A stretch of 6,089 nt of DNA, taken from positions 1 to 6,089 of the forward strand of contig DAIDOU010000213.1 in assembly GCA_027458945.1 (NCBI GenBank), given 5' to 3'. Shown in pieces: positions 1 to 6,054 of this stretch. This DNA comes from Acidobacteriota bacterium. Its GTDB lineage: Bacteria; Acidobacteriota; Thermoanaerobaculia; Thermoanaerobaculales; Thermoanaerobaculaceae. Made by a program: the position numbers and the translations under genes. The notes under the pieces were generated by a model. The model had not been told where the DNA came from, made no database searches, and saw only the letters and a list, made by a program, of their open reading frames with translations. Numbering within the stretch: position 1 is the first letter of the stretch; every line of letters begins with the position of its first letter.

Positions 1-326
1 GGCTGGCCGCCCGTGGTCGCGTAGCAGCCGTTGTCGAGCACGAGGTGGTAGAGGTTGGACGGCCGCATCCCGCCCACCAGGGCGAGGCCGCCCAGCCCCA
101 TGAGGAGGTTGCCGTCGCCGTCGAGGGCGACGACCCGCTCCATGCGCGTCATCGCGAGGCCGAGCGCGATCGAGGCGACCTGCCCCATCGAGCCGACCAT
201 GTAGAACGTCCGCGCCCGGTCGAGGCTGCGGTACGCCTCGCGCGAGATCGCCCCGTCCGCCGCCACGAGGATGTCCTCGTCGGCGAGCAGCGGCAGGACC
301 AGTGCGACGGCCTCGGCGCGGGTCAC
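1..326 (-). CDS. Thiamine-diphosphate decarboxylase, PP-domain (beta) subunit, sulfopyruvate decarboxylase-like; C-terminus off the window
   Basis: This is the cofactor-binding half of a ThDP-dependent decarboxylase; 108 codons are visible before the window edge. The family converts sulfopyruvate to sulfoacetaldehyde (ComE) or phosphonopyruvate to phosphonoacetaldehyde, releasing CO2. Seen here: FYMVGSMGQ at residues 41-49, the GDGN element at 70-73 that begins the Mg/ThDP motif, then LDNGCYATTGGQ at 97-108, whose Asp-Asn closes the motif about 26 residues later. The GTG start shares GTGA with the stop of the PYR-domain gene, and AGGGAG lies 7 bases upstream of it. The family is secure; the substrate is not, because both decarboxylases share these motifs. 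The split into two genes resembles methanogen comD/comE, whereas phosphonopyruvate decarboxylases are usually a single chain. Partial only because the window ends. Confidence 0.85.
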   Translation of the reverse strand, partial: MTRAEAVALVLPLLADEDILVAADGAISREAYRSLDRARTFYMVGSMGQVASIALGLAMTRMERVVALDGDGNLLMGLGGLALVGGMRPSNLYHLVLDNGCYATTGGQ

Positions 327-808
327 GAGTCCGCTCCCTGGCCGACCAGCAGCACAGCGGGGCGGCGCTCGCGCTCGGCCGCGGCGACGAGCCAGCCGGC
401 GTCGGCCGCCTCCGCGCCCGGGCGCGCCTCGGACCACGGGATCCCGAACAGGTCGAGCAGCTCCCGCGTCCGCTGGCCGAGCACGCGGTGCTCCTCGAAG
501 TCGGCCGGGGCGCCGCGGTCCGACACCACCATCGCGAGCGGGACGCCGTAGATCAGGTGCAGCGAGGCGAGGACCTCGAGGCAGTAGCCGAGGCCCGAGT
601 TCTGCATCACGGCGGCGGCGCGCGTGCCGCCGAGCCAGGCGCCGACGCACGCCGCCACGGCGTGGTCCTCGCGCACGGCGGGGAGGAACGCGGACGCCGG
701 CAGCCCGGCGCACCCGGCGAAGAACGTCTTGAGGTAGGAGCACGGCACGCCAGCGACGAAGCCCACGCCTTGGGCGAGCAGAGCGTCGAGGCGGCGCGAT
801 GCGGTCAC
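323..808 (-). CDS. Thiamine-diphosphate decarboxylase, PYR-domain (alpha) subunit, sulfopyruvate decarboxylase-like
   Basis: This 161-residue protein is the pyrimidine-binding half of the decarboxylase whose PP half follows directly. Seen here: GVPCSYLKTFF near the N-terminus (20-30), VREDHAVAACVGAWLGG at 45-61, which holds the conserved Glu (E47) expected to activate the ThDP aminopyrimidine, MQNSGLG at 68-74, and LHLIYGVPLAMVVSDRG at 83-99. The MQNSGLG and following Ser-Leu-x-x-x-Tyr-x-x-Pro pattern is typical of sulfopyruvate and phosphonopyruvate decarboxylases. The length matches a stand-alone PYR domain such as ComD, so this is not a truncated full-length enzyme. The GTG start overlaps the upstream stop as GTGA and has GGAGG 7 bases before it. 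The active site would form between this subunit and the PP subunit. No coenzyme M or phosphonate biosynthesis partner is visible, so the substrate is undecided. Confidence 0.87.
   Translation of the reverse strand: MTASRRLDALLAQGVGFVAGVPCSYLKTFFAGCAGLPASAFLPAVREDHAVAACVGAWLGGTRAAAVMQNSGLGYCLEVLASLHLIYGVPLAMVVSDRGAPADFEEHRVLGQRTRELLDLFGIPWSEARPGAEAADAGWLVAAAERERRPAVLLVGQGADS
334..339 (-). promoter_or_regulatory. Ribosome-binding site of the PP-domain subunit gene
   Basis: The minus strand reads AGGGAG, 7 bases before the GTG at 326, inside the end of the PYR-domain gene. It fixes the GTG start despite the 4-base overlap. Confidence 0.6.
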
Positions 809-1104
809 CTGCGCGCCTCCGGCACGAGGACCTCGGTGTCCGGTTCGGAGTCCGGGGTGATCTGCGGGCCGCTCTTGAGGTCCTCGCGGATGATCAGCTC
901 GAGGAACATGTCGCGCACGCCGGCCTTGCCGCGCCGCTTGTAGATCTGAGCGACGTCGCGCGCCGACAGCTTGATGCCGGTCATCGCCTCGAGGTACTGG
1001 GTGAACACCCGCGGGCGCGACAGGAAGCTGACGACCAGCAGCAGCAGCAGGACGCCGACCGCTGCCACGAGATACGCCACCATCTGCGTGGACATTTCAA
1101 TCAT
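805..1104 (-). CDS. Small single-span membrane protein of unknown function (99 aa)
   Basis: I do not recognise this family. The protein has one strongly hydrophobic segment at about residues 9-28 (AYLVAAVGVLLLLLVVSFL), then a basic SRPR stretch, which by the positive-inside rule places the C-terminal part in the cytoplasm. Residues 33-77 are a mixed-charge, probably helical domain (VFTQYLEAMTGIKLSARD onward, with IYKRRGKAG and MFLELIIRED). The last 20 residues are acidic and proline-containing, probably disordered. The ATG at 1104 overlaps the end of ftsK by 8 bases and has GAGGAGG 9 bases upstream; a second in-frame ATG at 1095 would remove only three residues. The stop overlaps the start of the decarboxylase PYR gene. 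Good ribosome sites, tight overlaps and clean codon use support a real gene. A membrane or partner role tied to FtsK or to the decarboxylase is speculation. Confidence 0.8.
   Translation of the reverse strand: MIEMSTQMVAYLVAAVGVLLLLLVVSFLSRPRVFTQYLEAMTGIKLSARDVAQIYKRRGKAGVRDMFLELIIREDLKSGPQITPDSEPDTEVLVPEARR
816..820 (-). promoter_or_regulatory. Ribosome-binding site of the PYR-domain subunit gene
   Basis: The minus strand reads GGAGG, 7 bases before the GTG at 808, inside the last codons of the 99-aa gene. It supports the GTG start of the PYR subunit. Confidence 0.7.
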
Positions 1105-3484
1105 CCGTGACCGCCTCCTCGCCGTCCCCCACGTGCGTCGCGTCGACCTCGCCGAAGTACTCGGGCGGCACCAGCACCTCCCGCCCGCGCGAACCCTGCG
1201 ACGGCCCGACGAGACCTTGCTGCTCCATCATATCGAGAAGCCGCGCCGAACGCGCATAGCCGAGGCGCATCTTGCGCTGGATGTACGAGGCCGAGGCCTT
1301 GCGCGAGCCGACGACGAGGCGCGCGGCCTGGTCGTACATCGGGTCGTCCCACTCGGTCTCGCCGCCGAGCCCGGCCCCCGGCTCCGGCTCGGACAGCACC
1401 TCGGGGTCGAACTCGGGCTTGCCCAGGCGGCGCAGGTGTTTGAGCACGGTCAGGATCTCGTCCTCGCGGACGAGGCAGCCGTGGAGGCGCACCGGCCGCG
1501 AGGTGCCGGCCGCCAGATAGAGCATGTCGCCCATCCCGAGCAAACACTCGGCGCCCTCGGTGTCGAGGATCGTCCGCGAGTCGAACCGCGTGCGCACCTT
1601 GTAGGCGATGCGGCAGGGGAAGTTGGCCTTGATCACACCGGTGACGATGTCCACGCTCGGGCGCTGCGTCGCGAAGAGCAGGTGGATCCCGACCGCGCGC
1701 GCCATCTGCGAGAGGTGGCCGATCGAGTCCTCGACCTCGCTGGCGCAGGTCATCATCAGGTCGGCGAGCTCGTCGATGATGATCACGATGAACGGCAGCG
1801 GGCGCAGCTCAACCGTCCCCGCGTTCTCCGCCGCGACCCTGCGCGCCTCGCTGTCGCCGAGCAGCGCGTTGTACTGCGTCAGGTTGCGCACCTTGCAGGC
1901 GGCGAGCAGCGCGTAGCGCTCGCGCATCTGGCGCACGGCCCAGCGCAGGGCGCGGGCCGCTTCCTTGGGGTCGGAGATGATCGGCGTCAGGAGGTGGGGG
2001 AGCTTCTCGTACATCCCGAGCTCGACCTGCTTGGGGTCGATGAGGATGAAGCGCGCGTCGTCCGGCGTCGCCTTGAACAGGATCGACATGATCATCGCGT
2101 TGATGCCGACGCTCTTGCCGGATCCGGTGAAGCCGCCGATGAGGAGGTGCGGCATGCGCTGCATGTCGGCCACGAACGGCCGCCCGTGGATGTCCTTCCC
2201 GAGCGCCAGCGTGAGCGGCGAGGCGGAGTGGACGAACTTCGACGACTCGATGATCTCGCGCAGCACGATCGTCTGGCGCTCGGGGTTGGGGACCTCGATC
2301 CCCACCGTCGCCTTGCCGGGGATGCGCTCGATGCGCACCGCCTCGACCTGGAGGCCGAGGGCGAGGTCCTCCTCGAGGCGGACGACCTGCGCGTACTTGA
2401 CCCCCGCCGCCGGCCGGAACTCGTAGGTGGTGATGACCGGCCCCGGCAGCACGTCCTCCACCTTGCCGTCGACCCGGAACTCCTGGCACTTCGCCTCGAC
2501 GTGCTCGCGCATCGCGACGAGCTGCCGCGGGTCGAGCTCCGGGGCCGGCGGGGGCAGCGCCAGCATCGTCTTCTCCGGCAGCGCCGAGATCGGCGCCTCG
2601 GGGAAGTCGAACGCCTCCTGCACCGCGACCGGCTCGACCCGACGCGCCGGCGGGCGCGCCGGCCGCGGCGGTGGGGCGGGGCGTTCCGAGCTCTCGCCGC
2701 GCGCCTCGGGCGGCGTTCGCGGCGCCGCCGCGGCGCGCGGCGCGGGCGCGTCCTCGACCACCGCCACCTGACGCAGGCGGCGGATGCTGAAGCCGGCCTC
2801 GCCGAACCGTTCGCGCGCCACCAGCGGCGGGCGCGGCCCGCCGGGGTGGCGCTCCTGGTGGCGGCGCAGCAGCTTCTTGCGCATCTCGCCGCGCTGGTGG
2901 GCGTCGCGCCGGCGGGCCCAGCGCGCCGCCATCTCGGAGCGTTTGTGGGTGACGAGGCCGCCGAACCCGGAGAACACCTGCGCGAGCGAGCCGCGCACCC
3001 CGAACACCACGCCGGCCAGCAGCGCACCGGCGCACAGCACGAGCGCACCGATCGGGCCGAGCGACCCGCCGAGGCCGCGGGCCACCAGCCGCCCCACCTC
3101 CCCGCCCCACTCCAGCTCGCCGCCGCGGTAGCCGGTGCGGCCCACGAGCGCGGCGAGCAAGCCGTCGCCGCCGGTCGCGGCCACCGCCCACGCCGTCCCC
3201 TGCAGCGCCGGTGCAGCGATCTCATGGCCGCGCAACCAGCGCCATCCCACCACGATCATCAGCACCGGCACGGCGGGTGCGAGCGCTCCGAGCAGGCCGA
3301 CCACGATGCCGGCGACCGCGGCCCCGCCCCAGGAGAGCAGGTTGTGGACGACGTCGCTCCCGGCCGCGAACAGCGACGGGTCGAGCGGGTGGTAGCTCAC
3401 GACCGCGAGCAGCACCAGCAGGCCCATCAGCCCGAGCAGGTAGCCGGCGATCTCGCGGGTGATCGCCTCCCGGCTGCGCGCCAT
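1097..3484 (-). CDS. ftsK: DNA translocase FtsK/SpoIIIE
   Basis: This 795-residue membrane-anchored ATPase pumps chromosomal DNA through the closing septum and helps resolve chromosome dimers. An N-terminal membrane domain has hydrophobic segments at about 13-30, 52-81 (probably two spans) and 142-164, with a weaker one near 95-115. A proline/alanine/arginine-rich linker runs from about 218 to 317. The motor follows: PGPVITTYEF in the alpha region, Walker A GFTGSGKS at 451-458, ILIDPKQVELG after it, Walker B FIVIIIDELADLMM from 565, ATQRPSVDIVTG, and FDSRTILD. The winged-helix gamma domain that reads DNA polarity signals is at about 713-774 (YDQAARLVV, KASASYIQRK, GYARSARLLDMME). Length and domain order are normal. 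The ATG shares its A with the TGA of the UppP relic; a GTG one codon upstream is possible. No Shine-Dalgarno precedes it, so translation is probably coupled. Confidence 0.97.
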   Translation of the reverse strand: MARSREAITREIAGYLLGLMGLLVLLAVVSYHPLDPSLFAAGSDVVHNLLSWGGAAVAGIVVGLLGALAPAVPVLMIVVGWRWLRGHEIAAPALQGTAWAVAATGGDGLLAALVGRTGYRGGELEWGGEVGRLVARGLGGSLGPIGALVLCAGALLAGVVFGVRGSLAQVFSGFGGLVTHKRSEMAARWARRRDAHQRGEMRKKLLRRHQERHPGGPRPPLVARERFGEAGFSIRRLRQVAVVEDAPAPRAAAAPRTPPEARGESSERPAPPPRPARPPARRVEPVAVQEAFDFPEAPISALPEKTMLALPPPAPELDPRQLVAMREHVEAKCQEFRVDGKVEDVLPGPVITTYEFRPAAGVKYAQVVRLEEDLALGLQVEAVRIERIPGKATVGIEVPNPERQTIVLREIIESSKFVHSASPLTLALGKDIHGRPFVADMQRMPHLLIGGFTGSGKSVGINAMIMSILFKATPDDARFILIDPKQVELGMYEKLPHLLTPIISDPKEAARALRWAVRQMRERYALLAACKVRNLTQYNALLGDSEARRVAAENAGTVELRPLPFIVIIIDELADLMMTCASEVEDSIGHLSQMARAVGIHLLFATQRPSVDIVTGVIKANFPCRIAYKVRTRFDSRTILDTEGAECLLGMGDMLYLAAGTSRPVRLHGCLVREDEILTVLKHLRRLGKPEFDPEVLSEPEPGAGLGGETEWDDPMYDQAARLVVGSRKASASYIQRKMRLGYARSARLLDMMEQQGLVGPSQGSRGREVLVPPEYFGEVDATHVGDGEEAVTDD
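1114..1120 (-). promoter_or_regulatory. Ribosome-binding site of the 99-aa membrane protein gene
   Basis: The minus strand reads GAGGAGG, 9 bases before the ATG at 1104, within the 3' end of ftsK. It favours the ATG at 1104 over the in-frame ATG at 1095, from which it would be 18 bases away. Confidence 0.65.
2641..2761 (-). other. Low-complexity GC-rich segment encoding the FtsK linker
   Basis: The DNA is almost pure G/C with short runs such as GCGCCGGC and GGCGCCGCCGCGGCGCG and encodes about 40 Pro/Ala/Arg-rich residues between the FtsK membrane and motor domains. It is explained by the disordered linker, which is expected to vary in length between relatives. No regular tandem unit is seen. 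Confidence 0.5.
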
Positions 3485-3606
3485 CACCGCACGCCGATCT
3501 CGGCGGCCACGGCCGCCGGCAGCGCGAGCTGCCCGCGAGGGGATGCCGGCAGCAACTCGGCGAGTCCCTGCACGGCTCCCAGCACGACCGCGTCGAACAC
3601 CGTCAT
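3484..3606 (-). pseudogene. UppP/BacA (undecaprenyl-diphosphatase) N-terminal relic, 40-codon open frame
   Basis: This short frame encodes 40 residues. Residues 8-25, VLGAVQGLAELLPASPRG, match the N-terminal signature of undecaprenyl-diphosphatase UppP (E. coli ILGVVEGLTEFLPVSSTGH). The match ends soon after, and a TGA follows where a family member would continue for more than 200 residues. Aligned to E. coli, Glu21 is kept (E17 here), position 17 is Gln (a common family variant), Ser27 is Pro and catalytic His30 is Gln; the second-half Arg174 is absent. It cannot be a working phosphatase. The ATG directly follows the rnj TAG, with GGAG 6 bases upstream. The TGA overlaps the ftsK ATG (TGATG). 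It is either a deletion relic of a uppP gene once placed between rnj and ftsK, or a small leader kept because it couples translation to ftsK. Confidence 0.65.
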
Positions 3607-5229
3607 CTAGAGCTCCACCACCAGCGCCACGACGACCGGACGGCGGCGCGTCCGCCGGCGCACCTCACTCCGCAGCCACCGCGTCATTGTACTGCGCAGC
3701 CACTCGGGGTCGCGGCGCGCGAGCACGCCCGCCCGCTCGATCTCTCCCCGCAGCCCGGCCGCCAGGTGGTCCACCAGGGCGCCGCTCATCGGCATCCCGG
3801 AGACGTGGATCTGGATCTCGCCGATCCCGCCCCTGACCGCGAGTGAGAACGGCAGCACCGCCACCACCAACCCCTCGCGCGCGAGCGAGCGGCGGTGGCG
3901 CAGGATCGCGGCGTCGAGCACCTCTTCGCCGACGTCGTCGAGCAGCGTGCGCCCCACCTGGCGGAGCTCGCCGGTCGCGACGACGCCGGCGCGCCCCCAC
4001 GCGACCTCCTCGCCGTTCTCGACCACGAGCGTGTCGACCCCGCGCCCCCGCGCCAGCTCCGCGACCGCCTCGAGGTGGCGGCGGCGGCCGTGCACCGGCA
4101 TCACCCAACGGGGCCGCACCAGTTCGAGGATGCGCTCGAGCTCGGCGCGGTGCGGGTGGCCGGAGGCGTGGATCGGCGCCTCCGCGGCCGTCACCACCCG
4201 CGCCCCGCGCCGGACGCAGTGGTCGAACAGCAGCGCGAGGCGGCGCTCGTTCCCCGGGATCACGCGGGCGGCGTGCAGCACGGTGTCGCCGGCGCGCAGG
4301 CGCAACCCGGGGAGCAGGTCGACGGCGAGACGCGAGAAGGCGGAGCCCGGCTCTCCCTGCGACCCGGTCGCCACCACGACCACGCGGTCGCGCGGCAGCG
4401 CCGGCAGCTCGCGCGCCGGCCGCACCAGGCCGGGGGGCAGGCCGAGCCCGCCGAGGCTGTCCCGGACCTCGAGCGACTCGACGAGACCCCGGCCCACCGG
4501 CACCACCAGCCGCCCGCACTCGGCGGCGGCGCGGGCGAGCTGGCGGAAGCGACCGAGCTGCGACGCGAAAGACACCGCGATGACCGCGCCGCGCACCTTG
4601 CGCACCTGCTCCTCGAGCGCGGCCGCAACCGTCGCCTCCGCCGGCGGCTCGGCGGTCACCAGGGCGTTGGTCGAGTCGAGGAGCAGCAGGTCGGTGCCGG
4701 CGTCGCCCCAGGCGGCCAGCGCCTCCTGCGAGGTCGTCTCCTCGAGCGCCGACGGCGCCAGGCGCAGGTCGGTCGCCAGCACGAGCGCGCCGTCCTCCCC
4801 CTCGAGGCGGAGCGCCACGGTGCCGGGGATCGAGTGCGAGACCGGGACGGCGCGCACCGAGAACGCGCCCGCACTCACGGTGCTTTCCGTGATCAGCTCG
4901 TGCGCCACCACCGGGGTGCCGTTGGCAAGCGCGCGGCGCGTCCAGGCGAGCGTGGTCCGGCTCGCCGCGACCTCGATCGCCGGCGCCGCTTCGCGCAGGA
5001 ACGTGATCCCCTTGACGTGGTCGTCGTGCGCGTGCGTCAGCACGACGGCCACGGGCGCGTCGGGGCCAAGCGCCCCGAAGTCGGGCACCTCGTAGCCGAC
5101 GCCGAACGCGGCGAGGTCGGAGAACGCGGCGCCGGCGTCCAGGAGCACCCGCGAGCCGCCCTCGTCCTCGACCAGCATCGAGTTGGCTCCGAACTCCCCG
5201 AGACCTCCGAGCGCGACCAGGCGTGCCAT
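3607..5229 (-). CDS. rnj: Ribonuclease J (metallo-beta-lactamase/beta-CASP RNase)
   Basis: This 540-residue cytoplasmic RNase has endonuclease and 5'-3' exonuclease activity in its family and acts in mRNA decay and rRNA maturation. Motifs in order: LGGLGEFGANSMLVE (7-21); the metal-binding HAHDDH at 66-71; His132 in PVSHSIPGT; Asp154 in ATDLR; DSTNA from 185; the beta-CASP element ATGSQGEP at 287-294; SGHPHRAEL near 356-364; and His380 in PVHGRRRHL. All seven metal ligands expected from Bacillus RNase J1 are present. The C-terminal domain continues to a basic RRRTRRRPVVVALVVEL end, and the length is normal for the family (about 550). The ATG overlaps the ksgA stop as TGATG, with GGGGGAGGG 5 bases upstream. 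An open frame extends further 5' but only runs antiphase through ksgA, so this start is preferred. Confidence 0.95.
   Translation of the reverse strand: MARLVALGGLGEFGANSMLVEDEGGSRVLLDAGAAFSDLAAFGVGYEVPDFGALGPDAPVAVVLTHAHDDHVKGITFLREAAPAIEVAASRTTLAWTRRALANGTPVVAHELITESTVSAGAFSVRAVPVSHSIPGTVALRLEGEDGALVLATDLRLAPSALEETTSQEALAAWGDAGTDLLLLDSTNALVTAEPPAEATVAAALEEQVRKVRGAVIAVSFASQLGRFRQLARAAAECGRLVVPVGRGLVESLEVRDSLGGLGLPPGLVRPARELPALPRDRVVVVATGSQGEPGSAFSRLAVDLLPGLRLRAGDTVLHAARVIPGNERRLALLFDHCVRRGARVVTAAEAPIHASGHPHRAELERILELVRPRWVMPVHGRRRHLEAVAELARGRGVDTLVVENGEEVAWGRAGVVATGELRQVGRTLLDDVGEEVLDAAILRHRRSLAREGLVVAVLPFSLAVRGGIGEIQIHVSGMPMSGALVDHLAAGLRGEIERAGVLARRDPEWLRSTMTRWLRSEVRRRTRRRPVVVALVVEL
3613..3616 (-). 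promoter_or_regulatory. Ribosome-binding site of the UppP relic frame
   Basis: The minus strand reads GGAG, 6 bases before the ATG at 3606, within the last codons of rnj. Its retention suggests the 40-codon frame is still translated, although GGAG is short and also encodes the final Glu of RNase J. Confidence 0.5.
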
Positions 5230-6044
5230 CAACACCCTCCCCCGCCGCCCGGCGCCGCGCCCGTCCCGGGGAGCGCCAGCGCGAGGGCGAACCACGCCTC
5301 CATGCCGAGCTCCTGCGGTCGCGCGCCGGGATCGACCCCGGCGAACCGCAACGCCGCCGCCAGCTCTTCCGCCACGGCCACCGCGGCCAGCGCGTTGGCG
5401 ATCTTCTTCCGCCGTTGCGCGAACGCGACCGCGGCCAGCGCGAGCGCACGCGCGATCGCCGCGACCGGAACGTGCGGCGGCCGCAGCTCGATCCGGAGGA
5501 CCGCGGAGTTCACCTTGGGCGGCGGCGCGAACCGTTCCGGCGGGACCGTGAACAGCAACGAGGCCCGGCCCCACGCCTCGGCCTCGAGCGTCAGCAGGCC
5601 GCGGTCGCGGCCTCCCGGCGGGGCGACCATGCGCAGGGCGACTTCGTGCTGGACCATGACGACGAGCGCCGTGAACAGGTCGTGGCGCGGGAGCAGCCGG
5701 CGGACGATCGCGGTGCCGACACTGTAGGGCAGGTTCGCCGCCACCTGCCACGGCCCGCCGCCGGCGAGCTCGTCGAGATCGGCGGTGAGGGCGTCGGCGT
5801 GCCGCACCTCGAGGCGCTCCGTGCGGGCCAAGCCCGCCGCCAGCGCCCCGTCGAGCTCCACCGCGCGCACCGTGGCGAAGCGCTCGACCAGCGGGCGGGT
5901 GAGGGCGCCGCGGCCCGGGCCGATCTCGAGCACCCGCGGCGGCTCGTCCGCGAGCGCGGCGACGATCGCGCGTGCGGTCGCAGCGTCGCGCAGGAAGTGT
6001 TGCCCGAGCCTCTGGCGCCGCGTGCGCACGGTTGCCACCCCCAC
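5229..6044 (-). CDS. ksgA: 16S rRNA (adenine1518-N6/adenine1519-N6)-dimethyltransferase
   Basis: Known also as RsmA, this enzyme uses S-adenosylmethionine to dimethylate two adjacent adenines in helix 45 of 16S rRNA, late in small-subunit assembly. The 271-residue product has LGQHFLRD (13-20), the SAM-binding VLEIGPGRGALT (38-49), acidic AVELD (61-65), the catalytic NLPY (104-107), FAPPPKVNSAVLRIE (172-186) and the basic AFAQRRKKIANAL (207-219). All are family hallmarks and the length is typical. The C-terminus is an unusual glycine-rich tail ending GGGGGC, encoded by the G-rich DNA that also carries the rnj ribosome site. The GTG at 6044 is used here; GTGs at 6038 and 6029 are alternatives, and the last would begin VRTRRQRLGQHFL, close to the usual family N-terminus. 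It is the first complete gene of the cluster. Confidence 0.95.
   Translation of the reverse strand: MGVATVRTRRQRLGQHFLRDAATARAIVAALADEPPRVLEIGPGRGALTRPLVERFATVRAVELDGALAAGLARTERLEVRHADALTADLDELAGGGPWQVAANLPYSVGTAIVRRLLPRHDLFTALVVMVQHEVALRMVAPPGGRDRGLLTLEAEAWGRASLLFTVPPERFAPPPKVNSAVLRIELRPPHVPVAAIARALALAAVAFAQRRKKIANALAAVAVAEELAAALRFAGVDPGARPQELGMEAWFALALALPGTGAAPGGGGGC
5235..5267 (-). other. G-rich segment with G-quadruplex potential around the rnj ribosome-binding site
   Basis: The minus strand carries G-runs at 5267-5265, 5262-5260, 5250-5248, 5243-5239 and 5237-5235. This is enough for four G-triplets with loops of 9, 4 and 1 bases. The last run forms the rnj Shine-Dalgarno, and the segment encodes the glycine-rich KsgA tail. 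In such GC-rich DNA the pattern may be chance. Confidence 0.3.
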
Positions 6045-6054
6045 CCCGTCCTGC

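Noticed and set aside
1809..3191. A 460-codon minus-strand frame inside ftsK
   Set aside because: It is an alternate frame of ftsK with an Arg/Gly/Ala-rich translation and no domain. The ftsK frame carries all the motor motifs.
3484..3606. The idea that the UppP stub continues in another frame after a simple frameshift
   Set aside because: The DNA after the stub is the motif-bearing ftsK N-terminal membrane domain in its own frame and no other UppP motif is seen, so a large deletion fits better than a frameshift.
971..3610. An 879-codon plus-strand open frame antisense to ftsK
   Set aside because: The translation is Arg/Ala/His/Glu-rich, has no recognisable domain and lies opposite a fully motif-supported ftsK. 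It is a shadow of strong G/C third-position bias.
3895..5727. A 610-codon plus-strand open frame antisense to rnj and ksgA
   Set aside because: It crosses the junction of two well-supported minus-strand genes and its product is low-complexity Arg/His/Glu-rich sequence with no motif.
5230..5751. A 5' extension of the rnj frame giving a 714-residue protein
   Set aside because: The extra 174 residues run antiphase through ksgA and are Arg/Gly/Ala-rich noise. The ATG at 5229 has a strong ribosome site and gives the usual RNase J N-terminus.
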